64,000 bases of DNA, taken from positions 1 through 64,000 of the forward strand of contig NZ_QUBQ01000002.1 of assembly GCF_003388735.1 (NCBI RefSeq). Reading direction: 5' to 3'. This stretch comes from Paenibacillus paeoniae (lineage in GTDB: Bacteria > Bacillota > Bacilli > Paenibacillales > Paenibacillaceae). The notes below the pieces were generated by a model, which was given only the letters and a program-made list of their open reading frames with translations, did no database searches and was not told the origin of the DNA. This document shows positions 1-9,426 of the stretch, piece by piece (the stretch's first letter is position 1; each line of letters begins with the position of its first letter). The translations under genes and the position numbers were made by a program.

Positions 1-203
1 CGGCCATGCGACCAATTCGCGTATCCGGTATTAGCATTCGTTTCCGAATGTTATCCCAGTCTTACAGGCAGGTTACCTACGTGTTACTCACCCGTCCGCC
101 GCTAACTATCAGAAGTGCAAGCACTTCTTCAAGTCCGCTCGACTTGCATGTATTAGGCACGCCGCCAGCGTTCGTCCTGAGCCAGGATCAAACTCTCCAT
201 AAA
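1..203 (-). rRNA. 16S ribosomal RNA, 5' end (partial)
   Basis: The complement contains the universal 16S 5' segment (AGAGTTTGATCCTGGCTCAG, at about 178-197) followed by typical helix 6-17 sequence with the usual ACGGGTGAGTAACACGTAG region. Transcription runs leftwards, so only the first 200 nt or so lie in the window. The mature 5' end is placed at about 203 by analogy with Bacillus 16S, which starts TTTAT.GGAGAG. A promoter and leader region lies immediately upstream. Confidence 0.97.
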
Positions 204-320
204 AGTTAGTTTGAAAGCTCATTACGTTGTTGCTTCGAAGTCCTTCACATCAACCAAGGCCAATGTGAGTTCTTCTTATATCTATTAATTCCTTAGAATT
301 AACAGGGCAGTTTCGCTCGT

Positions 321-340
321 TGTTCAGTTTTCAAAGAACA
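321..340 (-). promoter_or_regulatory. rRNA leader box (antitermination/processing element)
   Basis: The minus strand reads TGTTCTTTGAAAACTGAACA, the box found just upstream of 16S in Bacillus and Paenibacillus rrn operons. It lies between the P2 promoter and the 16S start and is probably part of the leader used for antitermination or RNase processing. The stretch 204-320 around it holds only leader sequence. Confidence 0.7.
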
Positions 341-365
341 ATCAATTTCAGTGACAACGTTTTTT

Positions 366-394
366 ATCCTATCATATATCTCGTCATCGTGCAA
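366..394 (-). promoter_or_regulatory. rrn P2 candidate promoter
   Basis: On the minus strand, -35 TTGCAC (389-394) and -10 TAGGAT (366-371) are separated by 17 nt. It lies between the stronger upstream promoter and the leader box, as in the tandem P1/P2 layout of Firmicute rrn operons. The -10 is imperfect. Confidence 0.5.
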
Positions 395-458
395 GCTTTT
401 TTTTAAAATCTTTTTCAGCTTCTCGTTGACGCCCGCCGTATTTCTCGGCCGGAATTAG

Positions 459-488
459 AATATACCATAGCCTATTCAAATTGGTCAA
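459..488 (-). promoter_or_regulatory. rrn P1 candidate promoter
   Basis: On the minus strand, -35 TTGACC (483-488) and -10 TATATT (459-464) are separated by 18 nt, about 255 nt upstream of the 16S 5' end. The remaining sequence to glsA (489-777) shows no gene; a TATAAT at 600-605 on the plus strand lacks a convincing -35. Confidence 0.6.
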
Positions 489-777
489 GCACTTTTATAA
501 AAAAACTTTACCCGCTTCTGCCTTATATGAATCACCATAGTGTTTCTTCAATAAAGTGCGTTTCGCAAAACACTTATATTCGTGGAAGAACTAGCGCGAT
601 ATAATGGAGGGAAGTTGGAATCCTAAGGAGTGTTGTATAGGAATGCCGACAACAAAACAGTGGTGATCTCAACCGTTTCGTAAAAAAAGTCGGGATTACA
701 GCACAGACTACTGTTGTTCCTGCAATCCTGCATCCATTATCATTTTCTGAAATAGCGTACTTAGAGGAGTGAGGCCC

Positions 778-1734
778 GTGACACAAGCACATAGCCACGA
801 ATCGGAGCTTGATTTGCTGAAAAGACAGTTGCCGATTTGGCTGGCATCCAGCAAAGAGCTCTGCCTGGAAGGAAAGGTCGCTTCCTACATCCCCGAATTG
901 TCCAAAGCGCCGCAAGAAGCGCTGGGCATTCATATCATTGACCAAGCAGGACATTCCGTCACAGCAGGCGACTCCGGGCTGACCTTCACCATGCAGAGCA
1001 TATCGAAAGTATTCACCCTCCTTCTTGCGCTGATGGACAACGGCGAGGATGTCGTGTTCGATAAAGTGGGAATGGAGCCGACAGGCGACAACTTCAACTC
1101 CATGCTGAAGCTTGAGCTTGTGCAGCCCGGCATCCCTTTCAATCCGTTGATCAATGCAGGAGCGATCGCCATCTCATCCCTAATTGCCGGAGGCACCTCT
1201 GAGGAAAAATCCGAGCGAACGCTGCAATTTTTCCGAAAGCTGGCACGGAACGACTCCCTTTCTTATGATATGGCCGTTTATCGCTCGGAAGCCGAATCAG
1301 CGGATTTGAACCGTTCGATGGCTTACTTCCTGAAAGACAATGGCGTGCTTAAGGGCAATGTGAACGAGGTCCTGGATATATACTTCCGCCATTGCTCCAT
1401 CAGCGTCACCTGTGCAGACTTGGCGCGAATGGCTCTGGTGCTTGCCTATAACGGCACTGACCCCCTGACAGGGGTTAATCTGATCCCTCGTCGTTACGTT
1501 CAGATCGCCAAAACCTTTATGGTCACATGCGGCATGTACAACGCATCGGGCGAATTCGCCATTGAGGTTGGACTTCCGGCCAAGAGCGGTGTGGCTGGCG
1601 GCATTCTGACTATGGTACCGGGACGATACGGCATTGGCGTCATAGGACCTTCCTTAAATCCAAAGGGCAACAGCATCGCCGGCGTGCATGTACTCGAGAC
1701 GCTTTCGAGGGAAATGGACTGGAGTTTGTTTTGA
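778..1734 (+). CDS. glsA: Glutaminase A
   Basis: This is a serine-dependent-hydrolase-fold glutaminase that deamidates glutamine to glutamate and ammonia in the cytosol. The beta-lactamase-like nucleophile motif SISKVF (S-x-x-K) and the family motif PFNPLINAGAI are visible, as is the C-terminal GGIL segment. The open frame extends to a GTG at 769, but AGGAG at 764-768 abuts that codon. The GTG at 778 has 9-nt spacing and is preferred, giving 318 aa, close to the family's 305-330. It stands alone between the rrn promoters and a DUF1232 gene on the other strand, and ends at a good terminator. An acid-resistance or nitrogen-scavenging role is family knowledge, not shown here. Confidence 0.93.
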   Translation: MTQAHSHESELDLLKRQLPIWLASSKELCLEGKVASYIPELSKAPQEALGIHIIDQAGHSVTAGDSGLTFTMQSISKVFTLLLALMDNGEDVVFDKVGMEPTGDNFNSMLKLELVQPGIPFNPLINAGAIAISSLIAGGTSEEKSERTLQFFRKLARNDSLSYDMAVYRSEAESADLNRSMAYFLKDNGVLKGNVNEVLDIYFRHCSISVTCADLARMALVLAYNGTDPLTGVNLIPRRYVQIAKTFMVTCGMYNASGEFAIEVGLPAKSGVAGGILTMVPGRYGIGVIGPSLNPKGNSIAGVHVLETLSREMDWSLF

Positions 1735-1745
1735 ACGAAAAACAT

Positions 1746-1791
1746 AAAGGGCTGTGAGCCAGCAGATTACATTGCCGGCACACAGCCCTTT
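1746..1791 (+). terminator. Terminator after glsA
   Basis: An 11-bp perfect inverted repeat (AAAGGGCTGTG at 1746-1756 with CACAGCCCTTT at 1781-1791) lies 12 nt after the glsA stop. The T-run is weak, and the flanks suggest it could also act for the convergent gene ending at 1870. Confidence 0.7.
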
Positions 1792-1869
1792 ATGGCCAAG
1801 ACTTATAATTCCTCAGCCGAGGACGTCATTCAATATAGTATAATCGTACTGCCGGAATCCAACATCCGG

Positions 1870-2352
1870 TTACGGGCGCGTAATGACCTTAAAGTCACGA
1901 TTGATGGCAAAAAACTGTTCCGCCTTCTCCCGATGCTCATCCGAAATTTGACTGCTGAGCGCTTTATAAGCAAGCAGGACGGCTGTAGCATCATCGGCAA
2001 ATCCAATAACGGGAACAAAATCCGGAATAAGATCGATTGGCAATATCCAATAGGCTAGCGCCCCAATGGCCGTTGCTTTCGCCTTCATCGGTGTTGCCGG
2101 ATCGGCAGCGCAATAATACAAGGTAACCACTTCTCTCGCAAATGGAACCTTGGCTGCATATCGCTTCACTTTGCCCCAGAATCCCTCCTGCACATACTTC
2201 TCTTGCTGATTGTAATCACCGATTTTCCCCGCCCACTTCTGAATATCCGTCTCTTGCAACTGCTCAGCCTCCACTTTCCCGGCGGGCGACTCCTCCATTT
2301 GAGCTTGTTCCTCGCGGGTCTCGGCTCCTTCATCTTTATCGGTTCGTTCCAT
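1870..2352 (-). CDS. DUF1232 (YkvA-like) small membrane protein
   Basis: 160 aa. The N-terminal 50 residues are charged and Glu/Gln-rich. The rest matches the YkvA/DUF1232 pattern, with the hydrophobic core AYWILPIDLIPDFVPVIGFADD followed by a short helix (segment given only to identify the motif WILPIDLIPD). This motif is the family signature. The ATG has AAGGAGG seven nucleotides upstream. The function of the family is not established. It lies 80 nt downstream of the ABC exporter operon on the same strand, and no terminator is seen between them, so cotranscription is possible. Confidence 0.8.
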   Translation of the reverse strand: MERTDKDEGAETREEQAQMEESPAGKVEAEQLQETDIQKWAGKIGDYNQQEKYVQEGFWGKVKRYAAKVPFAREVVTLYYCAADPATPMKAKATAIGALAYWILPIDLIPDFVPVIGFADDATAVLLAYKALSSQISDEHREKAEQFFAINRDFKVITRP

Positions 2353-2431
2353 ATCATAGCCTCCTTGAAGCTTGTACTACCCCTTAATACTGTGCAATAT
2401 GAAAAACGTTTCATTTGCTCATGGATCAAGC

Positions 2432-4267
2432 TTACGTCAGCACAACCTGTCCATTGACCAGCTTGCTGTAAAATCCGTCCTGAAGCAGCAGCTCATCATG
2501 TGTACCGCTCTCCGTTACTTCCCCGTCTTGCAGGACAATGATCCGGTCCGCCGTCTGAATCGTATTGAGCCTGTGGGCAATAACGAAGCTGGTTCTCCCT
2601 TTCATTAACCGTTGGAGCGCCTCCTGGATTTTGATTTCTGTAACCGTATCGATACTGCTGGTCGCCTCGTCGAGCACAAGAATCGTCGGGTCCGCCAGAA
2701 TAGCCCGCGCTATGGCAATGAGCTGTTTCTGTCCTTGGCTAATACCACCGCCATCCGGCTTCAGCTTGGCTCCATAGCCGCCTTTCAGCCGCATAATAAA
2801 AGAATGAGCATTGGCTTGCTTCGCCGCTTCTTCTACTTCTTCATCGCTAGCATCCAGCTTGCCGTAACGGATATTTTCGCGAATTGTCCCTTCGAATAGG
2901 AACGGATCCTGCAGCACGAAAGCCATATGGGAACGCAAATTATCGCGTCGAATGGATCTGGCGGGTCGTCCGTCCATCCGAATAAGTCCAGATGACGGCT
3001 CATAAAATCGGCATAATAGCCCGATAATTGTTGATTTTCCCGCTCCTGTCGGACCAACAAATGCTATCGTCTCGCCGGGAGTCGCTTCAAAGCTGATATG
3101 ATGCAAGATGGGATGTCCATCCTGATAGGCAAATGAAACGTTGTGAAATGCCACATGACCCTTCATCGTACCCAAAGCTATCGCTTCCTGCTCATCTGCC
3201 GCTTCTATCGGTTCATCTATAATGTGAAATACGCGCTCGGCTCCCGCCATAGCGGACAGCATCGTGTTCCATTGATTCGCCAAATCATTAAGCGGACGCG
3301 TGAACTGTCGTGAGAATTCAGCAAAAATCAATATCGTGCCTACCGTAACGCCATGACCGTGAATGACTAGCAAAGACCCCACGCCAACGATGAGCGCAAA
3401 GCTTAAATTATTCAAACCATTCATCAGCTTAGGGATAAAGCCGGAGATCGCTTGCGCCCAAAATCCGGAGGAATGAATTCTTTTATTACGTTCATTAAAG
3501 GCTTCTATCACGATGGTTTCACGAGAGAATGCTTTAATAATCCGTTGACCGGATAGTGTCTCCTCCACAAAGCCGTTCAAATCGCCAAGATTCCGTTGCT
3601 GTTCTTTGAATAAGCGGCTCGTTCGGTTCGTAATCCACTTCATACCTATAACCATAAGCGGAATCACCATGAAGGTAAGCAGCGTCAGCAACGGGCTTAG
3701 CGATAGCATAACGCCGACAACGCCAACTAGAAGAAGCACGCTTGACACGAGTTGGATGAATGAGCTGTTCAAGGACGAACTGACATTTTCGATATCGTTT
3801 GTTACGCGACTCATCAATTCACCATGCTGGCGTTTCGCAAAAAACGGAATCGGCAGCTTATGCAGATGAGCGAACAAATCCTGGCGCATCGCGCGCACCG
3901 TTTCCTGTGCCACCCCGATCATCCATATGTTTTGCAGCCACATCGTACAAGCATATAGTCCATACACGACAGCCATTCCAATAAGAAAAGGAATAAATCC
4001 TGAATTGCGCTTCTCTATAAATTGATCAATAGCCGTCCCTGCCAAATAAGGTCCAAGCAACGATAGGACCGTGCTGAGCACAATCATTACGAAAACAGCC
4101 GACATCCTGATGCGATGATGGGCCAAATAACGCCAAAGTCGCTTGAGCGTGCCTGTAGTATCTTTTGCCTTAGAGGGACGTTTTTTGCCCGTCTTCCCCT
4201 CGCCTCGCCCTCGACCCAGTGATTCCGGAGGTTCATAGCGGAACGGATCCCTTAATTGCTTAAGCAT
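2432..4267 (-). CDS. ABC exporter half-transporter, consensus ATPase subunit (YfiC-like)
   Basis: 611 aa type-IV ABC exporter with an N-terminal six-helix transmembrane domain and a C-terminal nucleotide-binding domain. Walker A is GPTGAGKST, Walker B is ILVLDEATSSID with the catalytic Glu, and the H-loop VIAHRL is intact. The signature is ISQGQ instead of LSGGQ. The partner encoded just upstream has the reverse pattern. The ATG at 4267 (AGGCGG at 9 nt) overlaps the partner's stop by 8 nt, indicating translational coupling; a GTG at 4276 is less well placed. The substrate is unknown; lipids or drugs are likely by family. Confidence 0.88.
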   Translation of the reverse strand: MLKQLRDPFRYEPPESLGRGRGEGKTGKKRPSKAKDTTGTLKRLWRYLAHHRIRMSAVFVMIVLSTVLSLLGPYLAGTAIDQFIEKRNSGFIPFLIGMAVVYGLYACTMWLQNIWMIGVAQETVRAMRQDLFAHLHKLPIPFFAKRQHGELMSRVTNDIENVSSSLNSSFIQLVSSVLLLVGVVGVMLSLSPLLTLLTFMVIPLMVIGMKWITNRTSRLFKEQQRNLGDLNGFVEETLSGQRIIKAFSRETIVIEAFNERNKRIHSSGFWAQAISGFIPKLMNGLNNLSFALIVGVGSLLVIHGHGVTVGTILIFAEFSRQFTRPLNDLANQWNTMLSAMAGAERVFHIIDEPIEAADEQEAIALGTMKGHVAFHNVSFAYQDGHPILHHISFEATPGETIAFVGPTGAGKSTIIGLLCRFYEPSSGLIRMDGRPARSIRRDNLRSHMAFVLQDPFLFEGTIRENIRYGKLDASDEEVEEAAKQANAHSFIMRLKGGYGAKLKPDGGGISQGQKQLIAIARAILADPTILVLDEATSSIDTVTEIKIQEALQRLMKGRTSFVIAHRLNTIQTADRIIVLQDGEVTESGTHDELLLQDGFYSKLVNGQVVLT

Positions 4268-5987
4268 GGGCTGCACCCGCCTTTCCGGATTGAGACAGAC
4301 AAATCTTCATATAAAGACCGGACTTTCGCTGCATTTCCTCATGCGTCCCACTGGCCAGAAGCCTTCCGTCGTCAAGCAGCAGGATCCGGTCCGCATTTGC
4401 GGTCGAGCTGACCTTCTGCGTCACAAGCAGGGTCGTACAGCTCATCGCCTTGAGCGCTTCCAGCAGTGCAGCTTCCGTTCGGACATCCAGCGCGCTCGTA
4501 CAATCATCCAACAATAGAATAACAGGTCTCCGCACAAGCGCCCTTGCAATGGTCAGCCTTTGTTTCTGTCCGCCAGACAGATTGACGCCCATCTGGCCAA
4601 TAACCGTATCGTATTGATTCGGAAAACGCATAATCGTCTCATGGATTTGAGCCAGCCTGGCCGCTTCCATGACCTCGTCCATCGAAGCGTCATTTTTGCC
4701 TACACGGATATTGTCCGCTACCGTCCCGGAGAACAGCACAATGTCCTGCGGCACATAGCCGATTGAATTTCGCAGACGTTCCAGCTTCATCCCGTTATGA
4801 CTAAGACCGTCAACATAGACGGCACCTTCGGTTAGATCGTAAAATCGGGGGATTAGCTGCAGCAGCGATGACTTGCCGGAGCCTGTTGCGCCCATAATTG
4901 CCAGCGTCTCCCCAGGAATTGCGCGGAATGAAATCCCGCTCAATATCGCTTCTTCCGAGTCAGGGTATCGAAAGGTAACGTTCTGGAACGAGAGACCTCC
5001 CTTTATATCGGACGATGAAGGAGAAGCTTTTCCATCCGCAAGCGCGGAATCCGTTACCAACACCTCTTCGATCCGTTCTGAAGATGCTCTGGCCCTGGAG
5101 AAATTCACGACAATCATGGAGACCAGAGAAAAGACGCCCACCGTTCTGGTCGCATAGTTGACGATCGCTACAATCTCGCCTACCGTCGCGCTTCCAGCGT
5201 CCAATTGCACCCTTCCGAACCACAGCACGGCAATAATGCCTGCGTTCATGACAAGCAAAATGACGGGCATCGTCATCTCTGTCAGCCGAAGTGCCGCAAC
5301 AGTCCGATCCATGAGTTCCCCACTGGACTTATCGAATCGGCCACGCTCATGCTTCATGCGCACAAATACACGGATCAACCGCATTCCAATCAAGTTCTGC
5401 TGAATAATGGCGTTGACCCGATCAAGCTTTTGCTGGACCGATCGGAACAGCTTCTCGCCCCGCTTCATGACCAACAACAAAAAGACAGCCAGGAACGGGA
5501 TCGCGCCAGCGAACCATAGAGCAAGCTTCGGGTTAACTACAAACGCCATAATGATGCTTCCCACAATAAAGAGCGGAGCTCGCAGCATAATGCGCAGCCC
5601 CATAAATACCGTATTTTGCAATTGTGTGATGTCGTTCGTCAGTCTTGTAATTAAGGAAGATTCGGGAAAGCTATTGAAGTTGGCAAAAGAAAAAGACTGG
5701 ATCTTCTCATATAGCTTCTCTCGAAGGTCATATCCGAAGCTCTGGCTGACGTGAGCGGCATAGAAGGAGCTTAAGATTCCAACGGCAAACGCCAATACGG
5801 AGCAAAGCAGCAAGATGCCGCCCCATAGGAAAACCACTTCCGTATCGCGCATTTGAATGCCTTCATCAATCATTTTTGCCATAATATAGGGCTGGAACAA
5901 CTCAATAAGAAGTTCAATCAGCATGAGTGCAAGGGCGACGATAGCCGCCGCCCGGTAACGATTCAAATAAGAAAATACAGTTCTCAT
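4260..5987 (-). CDS. ABC exporter half-transporter, degenerate ATPase subunit (YfiB-like)
   Basis: 575 aa partner of the downstream half-transporter. Walker A (GATGSGKSS) and signature LSGGQKQR are canonical, but Walker B ends LLLDDCTSALD, so Asp replaces the catalytic Glu, and the H-loop reads LLVTQKV, with Gln for His. This is the known pattern of heterodimeric exporters such as TM287/288 and BmrCD with one hydrolytic and one degenerate site. The open frame runs back to 6077, but the ATG at 5987 has GGAGAGGAC upstream and matches family length. It is the first gene of the operon. Confidence 0.88.
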   Translation of the reverse strand: MRTVFSYLNRYRAAAIVALALMLIELLIELFQPYIMAKMIDEGIQMRDTEVVFLWGGILLLCSVLAFAVGILSSFYAAHVSQSFGYDLREKLYEKIQSFSFANFNSFPESSLITRLTNDITQLQNTVFMGLRIMLRAPLFIVGSIIMAFVVNPKLALWFAGAIPFLAVFLLLVMKRGEKLFRSVQQKLDRVNAIIQQNLIGMRLIRVFVRMKHERGRFDKSSGELMDRTVAALRLTEMTMPVILLVMNAGIIAVLWFGRVQLDAGSATVGEIVAIVNYATRTVGVFSLVSMIVVNFSRARASSERIEEVLVTDSALADGKASPSSSDIKGGLSFQNVTFRYPDSEEAILSGISFRAIPGETLAIMGATGSGKSSLLQLIPRFYDLTEGAVYVDGLSHNGMKLERLRNSIGYVPQDIVLFSGTVADNIRVGKNDASMDEVMEAARLAQIHETIMRFPNQYDTVIGQMGVNLSGGQKQRLTIARALVRRPVILLLDDCTSALDVRTEAALLEALKAMSCTTLLVTQKVSSTANADRILLLDDGRLLASGTHEEMQRKSGLYMKICLSQSGKAGAAHA

Positions 5988-6247
5988 TACTAAAGTGTCC
6001 TCTCCGGCACCATCCCATGATGTCCTATTTAGTTTCCATATACATGTATTATAAAGCCTATCGTTCAAAAATGGCATGAATCTATCCTGTATGTTGGGGC
6101 AAGGGATACTAATTCCATATTCTAGGGGTAAATTCCTACTTTGCTCCTAAAATGGTTGAGGACAACCATCATTTAGACTACTATAGAACTATAAAAGCCG
6201 CTAATAACAAGGACTATAGACCCCATAATATGGCAGGAGTTGAGATC

Positions 6248-7156
6248 ATGGGCAGCCACATTCGCTCAATCGAAGATGCCGCAGCAGAAATGATAAGTAC
6301 GTTGAAGCATATCTCCAATGTCAATACAATCTGCGTAACTGCGAATGACGGAGCCATGTCCAATCGTGTCATTGGCGTCTACAATCGCGGCGAACAGCTT
6401 GCACGGCACGGAATGTCCATACCCATCCTGACAAGCACTCAGCCACATCAACAAACGATTGAATTCCATAGTGTTCCTAGTGTACTGGACGATGGCCGCA
6501 TTTCCGGTTCTTCCTTTATCCCCTTTACCACGGATTGCGCGATGGTCACGGTCTCCATCTATAAGGCGGAAACATCGGCCTTAATCGGCTCCATCTGCCT
6601 GCTGGACAAGTCCCCAATCGAGCTGTCTACAGCCGAGCGGGAATCGCTGCAGTCCTTGTCCTCCCTTCTTGGATATATGATTGAACTGGAGAATGCCAGC
6701 TTAACAGATAGCCTCACCGGCTTATATAATCGCAGATACCTTGCTCACCTGTGCAATAACGGTACGGATAAGCTTTATAGCGTCCTCTTTATCGATATTG
6801 ATGATTTCAAGGAAGTGAACGACCGGTACGGTCATGACACGGGCGACGCCTTACTACAGGAGATAGCCTCCAGGCTCCGGACGAGCGTGCGAAAGTCCGA
6901 CGTGCTTATTCGTTATGGGGGCGATGAATTCCTCATCTGCTTTCAGCATCTAGCCGACAACAACGATCTGGCTGTCGTCGCAGACAAGATCAAGCTCTCG
7001 CTGAAGCAGCCGTACTTCATTGATGAACAGCTCGTTCATATCTATGCCAGCGTCGGCATGAGCTCCAAGCAAGGCGGGGGCTCCACGCTGCGGGAACTCA
7101 TTACCGATGCGGATCACTCTATGTATGATATGAAAAACAGCGACAGGAACAAATAG
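6248..7156 (+). CDS. Diguanylate cyclase with N-terminal GAF-like domain
   Basis: 302 aa. A C-terminal GGDEF domain (about residues 140-302) carries the active-site motif GGDEF in RYGGDEFLIC. An RxxD product-inhibition site (RKSD) lies five residues before it, so both activity and feedback by c-di-GMP are expected. The N-terminal half resembles a GAF sensor, with no transmembrane segment, so the protein should be cytosolic. The open frame starts at 6152, but ATG 6248 has AGGAG at 8-nt spacing, and upstream codons look untranslated. It is divergent from the ABC exporter pair and ends at a strong hairpin. The sensed ligand is unknown. Confidence 0.88.
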   Translation: MGSHIRSIEDAAAEMISTLKHISNVNTICVTANDGAMSNRVIGVYNRGEQLARHGMSIPILTSTQPHQQTIEFHSVPSVLDDGRISGSSFIPFTTDCAMVTVSIYKAETSALIGSICLLDKSPIELSTAERESLQSLSSLLGYMIELENASLTDSLTGLYNRRYLAHLCNNGTDKLYSVLFIDIDDFKEVNDRYGHDTGDALLQEIASRLRTSVRKSDVLIRYGGDEFLICFQHLADNNDLAVVADKIKLSLKQPYFIDEQLVHIYASVGMSSKQGGGSTLRELITDADHSMYDMKNSDRNK

Positions 7157-7216
7157 CCGTCCGCCCTCATGCAGAGGAGTGAAATAACGTCCACCGTCGT
7201 CCTCATAACCGCCCTT

Positions 7217-7251
7217 CACGGTTCATACATATGGTATGAACCGTGTTTTAT
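7217..7251 (+). terminator. Terminator after the GGDEF gene
   Basis: A perfect 12-bp stem (CACGGTTCATAC with GTATGAACCGTG, loop ATATG, 7217-7245) is followed by TTTTATTT. It separates the GGDEF gene from spoVR. Confidence 0.88.
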
Positions 7252-7274
7252 TTACCCACCTGGAGGGATGAGAG

Positions 7275-8729
7275 ATGAATCAGGATGAGATTCGCGAGTT
7301 GGAGCGAGCCATCGACGAGATAACGGAGATCGCACAGGGCTTCGGCCTGGATTTCTACCAGATGCGTTACGAGATCTGCCCCGCGGACATTATCTATACG
7401 TTCGGCGCGTATGGCATGCCTACTCGCTTCGGCCATTGGAGCTTCGGCAAAACGTTCAACAAAATGAAGATGCAATATGATTTTGGACTTAGCAAAATTT
7501 ACGAGCTTGTCATCAATTCCAATCCTTGTTACGCTTTTCTGCTCGATGGCAACTCCCTGATTCAGAACAAACTGATCGTTGCACACGTCTTGGCCCACTG
7601 TGATTTTTTCAAAAATAACGCCCGATTCAGCGTAACCAACCGCAATATGGTGGAGAGCATGTCGGCCACAGCCGATCGGATACACCAATATGAACTGCAA
7701 TACGGCTCCGAAGCTGTCGAGAAGTTCATCGACGCCATCCTCGCCATCCAAGAGCATGTAGATCCTACCTTAATTAAACCGTATCAGCTGGATAAGAAAC
7801 GTTATATCGAAATGAGCCAGAAAGAGCAGGAACGAGCAGCCAGTGTACAAATCCAGCCAGTCGCGTATGAGGATTTGTGGAATTTGGATACAGAGGCGGT
7901 AGCGGAGGCTCGTGCCCAAGCTGACGAAGCCGCAACAGAAGCCAAGCGGTTCCCGCCGAGACCGGAGAAGGATTTAGTCTGGTTTATCGAGGAATACTCC
8001 ACTATCCTCGAAGGCTGGCAGCGAGATATATTAACGATGCTGCGCGATGAAATGCTTTATTTTTGGCCGCAGATCGAGACGAAAATCATGAATGAAGGCT
8101 GGGCTTCGTATTGGCATCAACGAATTATTCGCGAGATGGATCTGACAAGCGACGAAACGATTGAATTCGCCAAGCTGAACTCTTCCGTAGTCGTCCCATC
8201 CCGCCATAGTCTGAATCCCTATTATTTGGGTTTGAAGATCTTCGAGGATATTGAACGCCGCTGGGACAATCCGACCAAAGAAGAGCAAACCCGCTTCGGA
8301 CGTGTACCAGGCAGCGGACGGGAAAAAATATTCGAAGTTAGGGAGTTCGATTCCGACATCTCCTTCCTCCGCAATTACTTAACCAAGGAGCTGGTTAACG
8401 ATCTGGATTTGTATATCTTCGAGAAAAAAGGTCCGGAGTGGAAAATTACCGACAAGTCATGGGAGAACATCCGGGATCAACTCGTGTACTCCAAGGTGAA
8501 CGGCGGGTTTCCCAGCTTGTTCGTAAAAGATGGCGACTTCAATCGCGTTGGGGAATTGTATCTAATTCATCAATATGAAGGAACAGAGCTTGATCTGAAA
8601 TACGTGGAGCGAACTCTTCCTTATGTCGTTCAGCTTTGGGGGAAAAACGTACATCTGGAAACGATCGTCGAGGATAAGAAATTAGTATTTAGCTGTGACG
8701 GTAAAAAAACGAGCAGAAAGTTCATCTAA
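7275..8729 (+). CDS. spoVR: SpoVR family protein
   Basis: 484 aa, nearly full length for SpoVR/YcgB. The N-terminal block [18 protein letters not shown] and the motif [10 protein letters not shown] are hallmark family sequence. In Bacillus the protein is needed for spore cortex formation; in enterobacteria YcgB works with the kinase YeaG (PrkA) and YeaH. GGAGGG lies 7 nt before the ATG. It is monocistronic here, separated by terminators from its neighbours. prkA lies about 8 kb away on the other strand, while no YhbH/YeaH homologue is seen in between. The biochemical activity is not known. Confidence 0.92.
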   Translation: MNQDEIRELERAIDEITEIAQGFGLDFYQMRYEICPADIIYTFGAYGMPTRFGHWSFGKTFNKMKMQYDFGLSKIYELVINSNPCYAFLLDGNSLIQNKLIVAHVLAHCDFFKNNARFSVTNRNMVESMSATADRIHQYELQYGSEAVEKFIDAILAIQEHVDPTLIKPYQLDKKRYIEMSQKEQERAASVQIQPVAYEDLWNLDTEAVAEARAQADEAATEAKRFPPRPEKDLVWFIEEYSTILEGWQRDILTMLRDEMLYFWPQIETKIMNEGWASYWHQRIIREMDLTSDETIEFAKLNSSVVVPSRHSLNPYYLGLKIFEDIERRWDNPTKEEQTRFGRVPGSGREKIFEVREFDSDISFLRNYLTKELVNDLDLYIFEKKGPEWKITDKSWENIRDQLVYSKVNGGFPSLFVKDGDFNRVGELYLIHQYEGTELDLKYVERTLPYVVQLWGKNVHLETIVEDKKLVFSCDGKKTSRKFI

Positions 8730-8846
8730 CAGCGTCCCCCGTTACTTACCATCCCTGATCTAGCCAAAGGCCTGCATATGAAATAGCGTTGCGGCGGAAC
8801 ATAAGCCGGAAAGCTAATTCATTAGAGAAAGGGATGTTCAAAGCAA

Positions 8847-9356
8847 ATGAAAAAAGCAGGATTATTCGCCATTATGTTCGCATGCTTCACAATGATCTTC
8901 ACTGTTCCTTCCGCCGACGCTAACCGCGCCGCCATGGTTGAACCCAATGGCACCCTGTCAGTAGCTCCGACGCCTACAGCTTATCCCAATGGCAATTCCG
9001 TAACGAATAATGTTAACCGCGCTACAACTAATGTAGGGAATGGCGTAAACCGCGCTATCACCGGCGTGGAGAACGGTATGAACCGAGCCATTACAGGTGT
9101 AGAGAACGGTGTAAACCGTACGGCAACCGGAATGGAGAATGGTGTAAACCGTGCGCTTGGCGCTCGTGATTACAATGCCTACAATACAAATAATAATACG
9201 TATAATCGCAACAACGCAAACATGAACCGCACGAATTATAGAGCGACAGCGAACACAACAACGACTGCCAACCGCGGATTTAGCTGGGGCTGGCTTGGCC
9301 TGCTTGGTTTGTTCGGACTTGCCGGCATGAGAAGCCGCGATCGTGATCGCGTATAA
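8847..9356 (+). CDS. Secreted WGxxGxxG-type repeat protein
   Basis: 169 aa. A signal peptide of about 25 residues (hydrophobic FAIMFACFTMIFTV, probable cleavage after ADA) is followed by an Asn/Thr-rich region with four imperfect copies of a 10-11-residue repeat of the form NGVNRAITGVE. A C-terminal anchor-like segment WGWLGLLGLFGLAG ends in an Arg/Asp-rich tail. This end matches the WGxxGxxG family of Firmicute surface proteins, thought to be sorted like an anchor. The AAAGGGA ribosome-binding site sits about 12 nt upstream, a long spacing. Function unknown. Confidence 0.82.
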   Translation: MKKAGLFAIMFACFTMIFTVPSADANRAAMVEPNGTLSVAPTPTAYPNGNSVTNNVNRATTNVGNGVNRAITGVENGMNRAITGVENGVNRTATGMENGVNRALGARDYNAYNTNNNTYNRNNANMNRTNYRATANTTTTANRGFSWGWLGLLGLFGLAGMRSRDRDRV

Positions 9357-9371
9357 CTAGCCATTATAGGC

Positions 9372-9419
9372 AGAAGCCTTCAAGGTTCGCGATTCGCGGC
9401 CTTGAAGGCTTCTCTTTTA
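9372..9419. terminator. Bidirectional terminator between convergent genes
   Basis: A perfect 14-bp stem (AGAAGCCTTCAAGG at 9372-9385 with CCTTGAAGGCTTCT at 9400-9413) is followed by CTTTTAT. It lies between the stops of the WGxxGxxG gene and the convergent lipoprotein gene at 9427. Confidence 0.9.
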
Positions 9420-9426
9420 TCACTAA

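Noticed and set aside
6152-6247. Extended N-terminus of the GGDEF protein from 6152
   Set aside because: No ribosome-binding site there; ATG 6248 has AGGAG at 8 nt and the usual domain start.
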